The notes beneath the pieces were generated by a model. That model was not told where the DNA came from and made no database searches. It was given only the letters and a program-made list of their open reading frames with translations. A DNA stretch of 64,000 nt from the NCBI RefSeq assembly GCF_033807575.1, contig NC_084720.1:15011570-15075569 (forward strand), given 5' to 3'. Positions 24,842 to 37,500 of this stretch are shown piece after piece. The position numbers and the translations under genes were made by a program. Origin of the DNA: Cydia pomonella (taxonomy: Eukaryota; Arthropoda; Insecta; Lepidoptera; Tortricidae). Positions within the stretch are counted from its first letter, which is position 1; the number at the start of each line of letters is the position of its first letter.

Positions 24842-26440
24842 GATGGTTGTCAGCAGGGTGATCCGATGGCGCCGGCTATCTTCAGCCTCGCAATCCATCC
24901 AATAATTTCGGCTCTTAGTTCAAAATTTAACTGTTGCTATCTGGATGACGGCACTTTGGGTGGTGAGGCAAGCACAGTCCTTGAGGATCTACGGTCTTTA
25001 ACCGTGAAGCTTGGTGAAGTCGGCTTAGAACTGAATATGAGCAAGTGTGAGCTCTACATAAGCTCCGACCATCCGGACAAATCTCGAATCTTGAGGGAGT
25101 TTGAAGTTGATTGTCCAGGAATTAAGTTGTTGTCCAAGAGCTCTCTTCATCTTCTTGGGGCCCCGGTTTTCGACGAGGCGATCCCGGACTTCGTTGATAG
25201 CCAAATGCATCGTTTCTCCGAACATTCTGACCGCCTTCTCAAAATTAACGCCCACATGGCCTTTTTTATTATTCGGTTTTGCCTTTTCGTCCCCAAACTC
25301 ACTTATGCAATGAGATGCAGTCCGTTCTTTAGGCATGCTCATTTGTGTCAGATGATCGACAGTACGTTACATGTCGAAATACAAAAAATATTTAATATTA
25401 GGTTCGATGTTAGGCAATTTCTACAGGCAACTTTGCCAATCCGCTTTGGCGGTTTGGGTATAAGGAGGATTTCTGACGTTGCGTTGCCTGCGTTTCTGTC
25501 ATCCGTGCATGGTACGCTATCCCTCGTTGGGAAGATACTCACTCCGTCAATACCTGACTTCGAGGTGGTGTGCCTGTCGGATGCGGTAGATGCTTGGCGA
25601 TTGGCGTGCCCAAACGTGGACCTGCCTTCCGAGGCACACATTCAGAGGATGTGGGACGAACCCCTCTGTCGGCAGGTTCATGTTTCACTCCTTGAATCTG
25701 CTGCTTCGAGTGTCGAGAAAGCCCGCCTTCTAGCGTGTTCCAAAACGGAGTCGGGGTATTGGCTTCATGCGTATCCCTCCAGTAACTGCGCTACCCTTTT
25801 GGACAACAACTCCCTACGATTGGCTGTCGGCCTCCGCATAGGGGCTGAGTTAGTTGTCCCTCATCGCTGTCCCTGCGGAGTGGAGGTGGATAGTCGTGGC
25901 TGCCACGGCCTTTCTTGCCGGAAGAGCGCTGGTCGATTTTCCCGTCACGCCAGCCTTAATGATGTTATCCGCCGGGCCCTTGTCAGCGTGGGCGTGCCGT
26001 CCATTTTGGAGCCACCCGGTCTTGTCCGCGACGACGGAAAGAGGCCCGACGGAATGACCCTTATTCCCTGGCGGATGGGACGGCCGCTCATTTGGGATGC
26101 CACTTGTGTGGATACTCTGGCGCCGTCCCATTTGGCCTCTACTTCATCACGGCCTGGCGGTGCGGCGGCAGCAGCTGAAGCTCTAAAGCGCCGCAAATAT
26201 GCGGGTCTATCAAGCAACCACATATTTGCGGCGTTTGCAGTTGAGACTTTGGGACCTTGGTGTCAGGATGCCCATAGGTTATTTAATGAAATAAAAAAGA
26301 TGCTCCTCGACACCACTCGAGACCCTAGGGCTGGCTCATTCCTTGGCCAAAGAATCGGCATTGCGATTCAACGGGGGAATGTAGCCAGCATTATGGGCAC
26401 CCTTCCGCAGGGAACAGACTTGGGGGATTTTTTTTGTTAG
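24842..26440 (+). mobile_element. 5'-truncated retroelement ORF: reverse transcriptase C-half plus RLE-type endonuclease
   Basis: One open frame reads from GCQQGDPMAPAIFSLAIHP (RT box B) through YLDD (residues 25-28 counted from ATG 24866) and LNMSKCEL. A long thumb/linker follows, then a cysteine/histidine cluster CPCG...CHGLSCRKS...RH near residue 335. Last come RPDG near 393 and WDATCVD near 410, which look like a PD-(D/E)xK endonuclease core. The N-terminal RT half is missing; the frame is closed by TGA at 24821. The body is GC-rich with no internal stop over 525 codons, so it is either young or selected. I read it as a retroelement with a restriction-like endonuclease. The clade is not certain. 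Confidence 0.85.
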
Positions 26441-27334
26441 TTTTAAGTTAGTTTCTTTTTTTATTTGTAATTTATTATATAAGTCATTCTTTTTTTAGTT
26501 TCTGTATCTATTAATTACTATTTATTTTGAATTAAATACACATATTTAAATTATTGAAATATTTTTATAGCATTTAGCACCCTCAAGGTACTTTCAAATA
26601 ACCGTTTAGATAAAAGTATCCTTATTAATGAAATGGGCAGAAAAATATCACAATGAAAATTATATAACAATTATTTTTAAAACCAAATTTAAATTGCTCA
26701 CAAAAAATGGTCTAGTGCAGAAACGACCTGCACACTTTTTAGAACAATTTCAGAGCATTAGAAATGAATAGAAAGTTATTAGTTTATTAATCAATATGGT
26801 TATCTGGAGGAACGGAAAGCTACAAATTCTGAACAATATTAGTGTTTAGCCTTTAAAGCACTAGAAAAATCTAACATATCTACTCTAAGTTCAGTCCCGA
26901 TTACTAATTTAACTAAACGCATACATTTGCATTACAAAGTTTCTAATGCGTTCGTCACAGTTAATATTACTTGTAAGTCACCGGCGAACCAAATAGCTTT
27001 GTGGGTTCCCGGGGTGCTGATTTGGATAATTGTGACAAAGTTGGAATCCAAGATGGCACATACTCGTATGTAGGAATTATTTGAAAAATATCTAATACAC
27101 TGTGCCCGCAAAGAATACGAAATAATCTCTGCTTGAGTCCGTTTAAAAGAAATCTTAAATTTTCTGTCCAACCGTGAATTCAAATCTTTAGCCCTAAAAC
27201 TGATATCTGAGTCTTCTGTTACGTCAAAATAACGAGATTGTCATGATAACCTCGAAAATTTGTTTTAACAAGCAGTCGGCAGGACAAACGTGCGGTATAT
27301 TTTCTCTCGATTCAATCTATTTTCGACCACCACA
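26441..27334. other. 3' flank of the RT element; nothing recognised
   Basis: Begins with the T-rich 3' end of the RT element. An 83-codon minus frame at 27183-26932 has no recognised family. Confidence 0.4.
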
Positions 27335-27529
27335 CACATCCTCGCGTTATCCCGGCATTTTGCCACGACTCGTTGGAACACGGGGTCCGCTTGGCAACTT
27401 ATCCCCAGAATTGGCGTAGACACTAGTTTTTACGAAAGCGACTGCCATCTGACCTTCCAACCCAGAGGATAAACTATATAGGCCTTATTGGGATTAGTCC
27501 GGTTTCCTCGCGATGTTTTTCTTTACCAC

Positions 27530-27563
<34 letters not shown>

Positions 27564-27565
27564 AA
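27335..27565 (-). mobile_element. 3' half of a tRNA-headed SINE plus (AC)n tract
   Basis: In reverse it reads the family's 3' part (gactaatcccaataaggcct, ggttggaaggtcagatggca, tttcgtaaaaactagtgtct and gccgggataacgcgagga). The 5' part is replaced by an (AC)n microsatellite at about 27531-27561. Confidence 0.8.
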
Positions 27566-27856
27566 AGGTCAACACTTGTAGACCTTGTACTTCTCAGTCT
27601 TAATCATATTGCGGTTTGCAAGTTAGTTGGGAGTATGACAGTGCATGAAGTTATATCTTGTTAACTAGGAATGTGCATACAGAGGCAAGGGAGTTGAACA
27701 GTGAGGTAGTTTGTCAAGGCCGAACTCGTGAAAGGTTTCTTTACATTCGAGGCATGCAATCTCAGATGAAATTTGTGAACTTGGCTATAATTGTTACTTT
27801 TGTGTGGCATTCCACGTACGTACAATTAATTATTTCTACTAATACTTATTAAAAAA

Positions 27857-28108
27857 TAAAACCGACTTCAAATATTAACAAAAGCGCCATACATGTACCT
27901 ATAACATTTGAAGAGCTCCCTCGATTTCTCCAAGATCCCATCATCAGACCCCGAATTGGTGCCAACGGGACCATCTCGGGGTTATACCCGTTCGATTAAA
28001 AAAAAATTGAAAATCGGTTCACGATTCTCGGAGACACCGAGTAACATACCTACATACAAAAAAAATCAGTCGAATTGAGAACCTCCTCCTTTTTTGAAGT
28101 CGGTTAAA
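27857..28108. mobile_element. TIR element 'aaaaccgacttcaa...ttgaagtcggtt'
   Basis: Fourteen-base inverted ends enclose about 220 bp with atcccatcatcagaccccga and ggttcacgattctcggagac blocks. This is a familiar lepidopteran repeat and is non-coding. Confidence 0.7.
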
Positions 28109-28502
28109 AAGTAACTGTCTGTTACCTCTTTACGCTTAATCTATTAAACCGATTTAGGTGAAATTTGGTATGGAGATAGTTTAAGGCCCGGGAAAGGACA
28201 TAAGTAGTTTTTATCAATCAGCATCATCATATTTCCAGGCAGATGAAGTCTCGGGCAGAAACTAGTCTTTAATAAATAGGCACTTTCACTTCTAGCACTT
28301 AATATGTATTAGTCTATACTATCACCCGATTAGCTTATTAGTAGATCTTGCAAAATAAAATTAAACCAAAAAATATTAAATTTGTTCATGTACTATTTTT
28401 TTACCATCTGTACAAATTTATAATAATTAAATAACTTACACTACTGTTTACAATATAGGTACAACACTTTAATTTAATTATTTACAATAACTTTATAAAA
28501 TA

Positions 28503-28546
28503 TCACTGTTTCTTTGATGGCAGGAACAATCCACATATTGTGACCG
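28503..28546 (-). CDS. SV2-like transporter terminal exon (end of TM12, stop)
   Basis: The acceptor tttatttgttgcag is followed by CG, which completes Ala, then VTICGLFLPSKKQ and TGA (28505-28503). The pattern of hydrophobic residues then LPS/LPR and a short basic tail is how SV2-like proteins end. Overlapping ATTAAA sequences about 25-35 nt past the stop (plus-strand 28468-28478) are possible poly(A) signals. The exon is only 44 nt, so it was called from phase and family pattern. Confidence 0.85.
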
Positions 28547-31500
28547 CTGCAACAAATAAATACACTCTTTTAAACTTCTAACGTGACCATGATGAGTATC
28601 TTATAAATATATATGTAAAGCGGATTCTGAGAGCCTACCGTGACAAAGAATATTTAAAATTTGTTATCTGTCTCTGTATCGGTAGTCCATATTCGTACGA
28701 TACAGAAACAGATAACGAATTTTCAACGTTTTTCGCGGTAGATTCTCCGTTCTACTACCAAAAAGTGTGAGCAAAAGTCTAGAGAAGTTAAACTCAAAGC
28801 AAGTATACTAATTGAATGGCCACACAACAAACGTAATGGAACGACATTTGAAAATTTTTTAGCATTCCTGACAACACGTAACAAAGACAAGCCACGTAAT
28901 TTAATCGAGTTCATTGTAGCCTACCAGGATTTAGTGTACGTCACTTAAAACTTTATAGAACTAGACTAAATTGAAAAGTAGGACTATGAAAAGGACAAAC
29001 ATATGCTCGTGGCGTATTCCTTTACAATGTTCACCCACGTCTGCGGCTCACAATGTAACCCACGCCACTCACCTGTTTTAACCCTTCTTATACAACGGTT
29101 GCATAAAATACTAATATATGTCTCATTTCCTTTGTCTATGAGTAAAGGTCTTTCATTATCATGTGTGATGTTGACCCAATTTCCTTTTGTAAGTCCCAGA
29201 CCGTTAATATTTTAATAAAATGTCACAAATGACCCCGATTAAAATCCTTATCTCATAAGCGTTTAATACAGATAACAAAGACGAAGATTAATAAAGGAAA
29301 ATACTCCTTAACACTATTTCTTTAAGCGTTACATCGCGAATTTTATGCTTCTAGGTCACTCTTGGCAGATATTAATTGCTAGGTATAAAAATGCTGAGTC
29401 AATCCGAAAAACTTATTACTTTTTGCAATTTCAGGAACAGGGCTGTCATTGCAACTGCTGAGACATTGCCCGAGTAAAACATTAACCAGTATAATTAAGC
29501 ATCGAGATCCGTAGTAACTATTGATGACCAGAGATCACGCTCATACTGGACACTCGACAAATGATTGTGGGAATACCACCAAGGATTAAGTTAAGCACGC
29601 CATTTTGCGATGATTCAGCTGATACTCTTGTATTTCGAAGAATTTTCGTGTTAATTGTGACGATTTTCACTGGGAGTGACTTCTTTTGACGAAAGAAGTA
29701 AATAATCACATGACAGATCTCTCAAAAAACTGTATTAAGATAAAAGATCCTTAAAATTTATTCAGAAGATGTGAGAAAGATTTTATACTCTTTGGTCAGT
29801 GTTTCTTTTAATATTTTTTTTACATTAAATATTTTGGTGTTTTCGGGAACATATTTAACCGTTAGTTAATGCCCTCAATTATATTTTGCACGCGTGGATT
29901 CGGATCCCATCCTCGTCGCCAATTGATATTTATAAGCCCCAAGGGCTGATACAGGGTATTCTAGGAGGCGTAAATTAGGAGACCGTGCGTTAGTACATAG
30001 GTTTATTACCGGACTAAGAAACGGTTACATAAATGCCGGCGCCAGAGGGCGCGCGGGTAGACTTAACCCTACTCACCACCAATATACATACATAACAGCC
30101 AGTATGAAAATTCAGATAATGGACAGTATGGACACATCATTAAAATTGTCTCAGTTTTGAGTGTTTGTCCACAATATACTTAATAAGTACGACGTAAGAA
30201 AAACTTATTATGATGTTTAAACAGTTGCTAGCATTGAACAAACTTTGTATTTATGGTATCAGAGTGTACTATGTACTTAATCCAACATTTTTAGTTCATA
30301 GTGTATAAGTACTCACCTATCATTAAGCCACCGAACCCAAAGAATGGCACCACACAACCAATATCCAATAATATAGGGAAAAGGATATTTCCCACCAGCG
30401 TACCGATACGTCCTATGAGCATCACGATCGAAATAGCCAGCGTTCTGAAAAAAAAACATCGGTTAAAAAACGATCAAAACATGAGTCATACTAGTTCTGG
30501 CAACAGTATCAACGTCAACCGATTCTCAGCATTCTTTATGAGCCACTGCGAAATACATAAACAAACAAACATTGAATGTAAGTACATCAAATTAATTTGA
30601 GAGTGATGATGTCCATTTTCTTTATTAAGTGCTTGCCTTTGCTCTATAAGCTGAGCTTACACAATGCGCTACGACAAACAGTGCTCGAATTTTTCCGACT
30701 AGACGAATCCCAAATGAGGAGATATGCAGGAGAACAAAGCACGATAGCTTACTCTAACTTTTATAATGCTTTTATATTACGCTATAATGGTGTCAGAAAT
30801 TATGCAACACTGAACCCTATTAATTTGAAACAAAGTTCAAAATCATGTGGGAAATATATTCCCTCTGCCTCATACAGGCTTAAAGAATTGCCAGATTTAA
30901 GTGCACTACGCACATTACTCGTAAAAGTAATATCCGCTAGTGATACAGATTTACAACCTAAAGTATTGCCCATCAAATATGAAAAGTGCGACCAAAATCA
31001 GAATGATGTCAAATGTCATTGGGAGTATTTAATTAACATGTTGTAACAGTATATTCAATAGCATAATCACCCACCGTATCTCCAAAATAGGTACAGCTTT
31101 TCATATTTTCCAGTCAGCTAACCTTACGTTTTGGTACATGTAAGCGGCCGGTAGCGTCCGCTATGAAACTCAAAGGTGGTCACTTTTTTGTAATATGTTC
31201 ATATAGTATATCATCAGGGAAGCCATCATATAGTATATACATGATGGCTTCCCTGTTGCACACTCCAATTGACTTTTTAGCGTAAGCGCCATTGTAGATC
31301 TGTGTCTAGGTGTAGGTTGTACAGGTGTAGGTTTGTACGTTATGAATGTCCACGTAGATACGTGACGTCCCACGTACCTTATGGGGGTCAGCGCTTACGC
31401 TGTTATTAGCGACGCTCCAATACTAATGCGGTGCTACGCGATGCAAACGCCAACCGCCATAAGGTACCTTTTCCTGTGGACGTCACATATTTCTTAAGAT

Positions 31501-34500
31501 CTCTGAATTGTAGCTCTTGAGTAACATCCAGACACTTTAAAAATCCAACTATACTAAAAAGTCGCAAACGTAAGATTAAGACTAACAAAATTAAGATTAA
31601 CCGACACGATCTGATATAAGCTTTTGCGAATAATACATATTAGGTATTTGATTAAATATTAATGCAATACCACACAGTAATGTTCAAGCTTAGGTATATG
31701 TAAATTGAATACTGCCAGTTTATAAAACAATACAGTTCCTAAATTAATTTTTAACCAGCAGAAACGTCTGCGAACGATGCTATTAAGCTTAGAATAAATT
31801 TATTTAATTAATTTAGTATGGGTAGCACCTCGTTACTGGTGAATTTCCAATATGACTTGGAACTCCAGTAGCCGTTTAAGAAGTGTAACATTCTTACAGT
31901 AGATGTCGCTAGGGTCCCCTAGACCCATATGGTGGAAAAATTTGCTGCCTAGGGATGAGGTCTTGGTGGCTCAGATGGCAGAGCGCTGGAGTATCGATCC
32001 AGAGGCCATGAGTTCAAGTCTCACCCAAGACAGTAATTTTTCCACTTTTAAATTTATTCTAAGCTTAATACAGTTCCTATTCAATACATTAAGAAGTTGA
32101 GCATAATAAAAGGATTACCCGAATTCCTAACTCCAAAGTACTTTCGTAAAATCGTAAACTGTAACGCACCAAGTTTCAAATGTGTTTATAATCATAATAG
32201 GTCCAAGGCACTGCGTTGTTAAAACGTAATGACAATATTTGGTGTTTATTACTAGCGTGTTTACTGCCAAAACGTTTTTATGGGTTACTATTACGTGCCA
32301 GAGGTATATATTATGTAAATTTTCGCTACAAAGTTATCCCGAGTTCTGTTTTATGAAGCAACGTTTTTGGGAAGTAATATTGAAAAACCGTATTTTTACT
32401 TACAAAAAGTTTTTCTTACTCTGTAAGATTGTTTTGATTATTATAATCTGGCGCGACTGACGAAAAAAAAAGTCCCAACTTCAGTAATGAAAACGGGTTT
32501 TCTATAAGGTTTTTCTGGCATCAAATAGGTACATACAAAATGATATCTCTGCTATTATTATGAACACTGTAATGTCGCGTAATTAGGTGATTGACTTAAA
32601 ATTTTCTAATTCTTGACGAACTATTTGTGGTCCAAATAACCATTAGACCTAATTTAATCAATACCTTTATGCCCCGATCCTAAAATGGACGTAGCCACAT
32701 TGAACCATGAATGTTAATGATGCCCGCGCGTTGAAATGTTTATTGAACTATCGTTATGTGGATCAAAGCAATGAAACTATTGAACTGTGTGCCTTAATTA
32801 ATCGTTACTACGAGCTCCTCATGTTTTCATTTCATTAATTAAATTGTATATCACTATGAGACGTGTTAAAATATATGAACCTTGCTTAACTGGTAGCCCA
32901 TTTCATTACTACATTACACCTTGCATTAAATAAGGGTTGGCTAGTCGTTTTTGGTTTAAAAGTGAAAAAAGGTCTTGTTAAATAATTTTAGTTTCTCGGC
33001 CCGACGTCAATAATTTCCTACAGATACGATTGGACATGTCAGTGTCAAAAGTGACGTTTTTGTTTGAAGAAACGTCTTTTTTGATACTGACAATGACATA
33101 TTTAATCCATATCGTATCTTAAGCAAATATTTGACGTATCTTAAAGTTTGAATCTGGCCATCTGACCTCTAAAGCCCACCGGTTTATTGTTAAATACTTG
33201 GAAATCCGTGAAATTTTACTGTGACAATCTATACTTCTGCACAAAATGTACTTCTGCACCATTATCGGAATTAAATTACCAGATGTTTACTACTTATATC
33301 TTTCGCGTTCCCTTTCGCATCACCATTTCAAATACTAACTGCAAAAGCTAGTCCCATTCTCATTACGTCATATAGCTGTTGTTCTAATAGCCAACGTGCA
33401 TTCTGAGGTAAAACCTGAATAAGGCTGCATAACCGTCCAACAATACCTCTATCGTGTTCCGGCTCACAATGGGACTGAAATAGACTTGCCTGAGAAGTTT
33501 TAAGTTAAACTCGGCCGCTTTAGACTTCGTACGGGAGTTCTTAAATCGAGTGACGTCGGTAAGTTAAGCCTATTGAATTCAGTGGGAAAATAAAATGCAA
33601 GTACTGCACTTAAACTTTGCACTCCTGGAGTTACATTTAGTATATAAGGATCTCAACTGTATTGAGACTTGTAGGGAAACTTTTTGCTGGTATACATAAA
33701 ATGGAAAAATATTATGTATGATATTGAAATGGTTGTAAAAGTTTGATTTTAGTAAAATATTTTTGAAATTTGGTGTAGAGTTATATTCTTCTTTTTTAGC
33801 TTAAGCATATTTACCTTCACACATTCTCCAAAACCGTACCAAGGATCTATTTGATAACAATTATTTCTTAACAAGCTTGAAGCAAAAAAGCAATATATTT
33901 ATAAAAACTCAATGATTAAATTAATTTTTAACAAGCAGAAACATCTGTGAACGATGCTGATAAGCTAAGGTAGAAAAAAAATTAAAGTGGTTTTACTGCA
34001 TTGGCTGAGACTTGAACTCACGGCTTCTGAACAGATACTCCAGCGCTCTCCCAACTGAGCCACCAAGAGCTCATCCATAGCCAGCTACTCCCCACTCTTT
34101 CCACTTTTAAATTTATTCTAAACTTTATGATTAATCTTAAATTCCTGGATCTAGAAGCTTGTACTCATACTCATACTACTCGTACTCTTGTATTAAGTGG
34201 AATTCTCATGTATTAAGTTGAATTATATTTACTTTAAATAATCCTCAGTAGTCTTATGCAAGGCGAAGGCTTCTAAACGTGGTACAGTGTCCGTCATCTG
34301 GCAATACACTAGACGTTTTCCATCCAGTCACGTCACGCTAGGAAACCTATTAAGCCTGTTAGCTGGAAACTTGCTCACCAACGCAATCTATGTTTATCCT
34401 GGCATGATCTCCTTTTTGAAGCTAATCAATGAAGAAACATAAGAAACTTGCCTTGTTGTAGTTGGAAACAGGTCCACAGCCGTCGTTACTAGTAAACTTT

Positions 34501-37500
34501 TCATGGTCTGTGAAATGGATATGTCCACAGAAAAAAGCACCAACAGCATGACCTTAAGAACATGCCCAAAGGGCGAAGAAATACATAATATATAATATAT
34601 TGTATATAATATATCACAATATTTGCTTGCATGTTTTATAGCATAATAAAAATACACAAAAGCTTAGAAAACTGTGTACGAGTAGTAACATCCATCGTTA
34701 TTTTAGGTTTTTCTAATTCAAAAATATTTTGAAAATACCAGAGAGATGTGCGTCGTTAGTCCCCCTTTTCATTTATCATAATGATTTACGTGCAAAGGCA
34801 TAACAAATATATAAATATTTTTTTAACACTACGTCGGTGGCAAACAAGCATACGGCCCTCCTGGTGGTAAGCAGTCTCCGTAGCCTATGTACGCCTGCAA
34901 CTCCAGAGGAGTTACATGCGCGTTGCCGACTGTAATAACCCTCCCTCCCCTCGTTGAGCTCTGGCAACCTTACTCACCGGGAGGAACACAACACTATGAG
35001 TAGGGTCTAGTGTTATTTGGCTGCGGTTTTCTGTAAGGTGGAGGTACTTCCCCAGTTGGGCTCTGCTCTGATCTGGAATAACATCCGCTGTGCTGTGCCC
35101 TACCACACAAAGCGAGATGACATTTACAATGCCCATACCTCTCTTGTGGACGTAGTTTAAGGACGTACCCGGGTCCATATGATTGCTATTAAGGTTGTGA
35201 GTTCCATTGTGATCTCTTTCATTCATCACCATCTTCTTCGCGTTGTACTGGCATTTTACCACGGCTCATGGAAGCCTGGGGTCCGCTTGGCAATTAATCC
35301 CGAGAATTGGCGTAGGCACTAGCTTTTACGAAAACGACTGCCATCTGACCTTCCAACTCAGAGGGTAAACTTGGCCTTATTGGGATTCGTTCGGTTTCTT
35401 CACGATTTTTTCCTTCTCTGAAAAGCGACTGATAAATATTAAATGATATTTCGTACAAGAAGTTCCGAAATACTTATTGTACGAGCTGGGGTTTGAACCC
35501 GAGACCTCCGGATTGCAAGTCGCACGCTCTTACCGTTAGTCCACCAGTGCTTCTCCACCAGCGCTTCAGCGATTGCAATCTCTTTAATTGCCTTTAAAAA
35601 ATGCCAGTCTAAGCTTGCAACAGATTTAATAAATACAATACCTCTTCTCAATCTAGGATATCGCCCCAACAAGCAGATAAATATGTAATTCTTACCTTAA
35701 GTAAATAATTGTAGAAAACCTGACCTTGGTGACCTTATACGGCCCCTGGTGCCTTCTAAAGCTGCTTCTAATAATATTTTAAAAATACCTTACAAGAATT
35801 TCCTGTAGAGAAAATACAACACTTGCCTTATCATAGTCGGGAATACATCCACAGTCGTAGCTTGTAGCAAACTAATTATGGTTTGCGACACAGAAATTTC
35901 CAAAGAAAATAGCGCCACAACAGCTACCTTTGAGCTGGCCCAACGTAGACCAAACGTGGCGCATACACATATTACGCCTGCAACCAAAAGTAGGGTCTTC
36001 TTGCCCACTTTGTTGACTACAATACCCGTGACGAGGTAAGGCAGGAAACACACGGTGCCGACAATCATGCTGTTTATATAAGTTTCTGCGCCGCTGGGGT
36101 GCTGAGAACAAAAAAAGTTTCAATCAAAAAGTAACTTCTAATGAATAACAATTCTTAAGAAGCAGTTTCAAATATTAAACTGATAAATAAAAAAAAACTG
36201 AAATTTGGGGCACATAAGTATAAAGAGTAAAATAAAAGTTAACTCAACAATTTATTTTACCATTTTTATTTCTATCTACTTATAAAAGCTGATAGATAGC
36301 TAAATTGGTTATAATAGTTATAACGTCTTATGGAACTATATTATTAAAATATATTAAAATATCGTAAAGACCAATTTTTAAATCATTATTTAAAATATTG
36401 ACGAAGGAGAAGCAATATTTTGCCGGAGCAAGCAAAATTGAATAATTCAATTTATGCCTTGCGCATTTAATTTATCCCTGTTGACTTATAAATTGAACGG
36501 AAGATTAAAACAATCAGTAAGGTTTGAAAAATAATTATTGCCTTTGATCACTCAATTTCAATTAATGTAGTTATTGGTGGAGGAGTGTATTTGACTCTTA
36601 TTTTAGTTTATTGTTTTATAAATACTTAGTTTTTTTACAACAATAAGATTCATTTTCTCCAATACTATTTTTCTGTAAGCCATTAAATAAATGTCTTGCT
36701 TTTATTGTATACGTAGTTAATACTGAATTTCGGTAAAGAAAAGTAACATTTAATTTACTGGCCGATGTAGCGTACCTACTCAAGAGAGGATATTTTCAAC
36801 TGTATAGATTTTGCATCATTAAATTAATTTGTACGAATAAGCTGAATGTATACTAAAATTACTATTTTATTCATACACTCATACTCACACTCAACACACA
36901 TGACACACAGCCATATCCTGCTCAGTGATACCTTACACATTTTTATTTGGTTAGTTAATCGGCCACTTTGTGGATTATCCAGTTTTTATTCACTAAACCG
37001 AGCAATTATTAAGTTTAGTGTCGCTAGAACTAAATATCAACTACCTTACCAATTGTACTTTGATTGTCCTTAAAAACAAACAATCATAAGTCCCCGTCCA
37101 ACCTCAAATTATTCCTGAGGTCCTCGGACAAATTACAAGCATAGTGATATCACTGACACAGTTAACGGACCATTTCGGAACCTTATTACAACAAGATAAG
37201 TTCGAAAATTGATCGACAGCTGCATTGCGCTCATACTTGACCGTACATGTATTGGCGTTAGCAAGACATACGATAACAAAATGACATAATTTAGATATAG
37301 TGCTGATGTCAGTGTACATTCGAATTGGCCTGTTAGTCTAAATAACTAACATAGTAAACAGGACACTATTGAACTACACTTACCGGCACGCATACATTAG
37401 CACCCGTATCCAACAGAGTCCTATTCCTAAGGTCTTCAGTATATGCATCTAGCATAGTACACAGGTCTCCATTACTGGTCGTGCTGCTATAGTGTTCTAC

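Noticed and set aside
25025..26223. Several 90-105 codon frames overlapping the RT ORF
   Set aside because: Shadows of the 524-codon plus-strand frame, which carries all recognisable motifs.
30301..30600. 99-codon plus ORF
   Set aside because: Antisense shadow of transporter exon 30444-30317.
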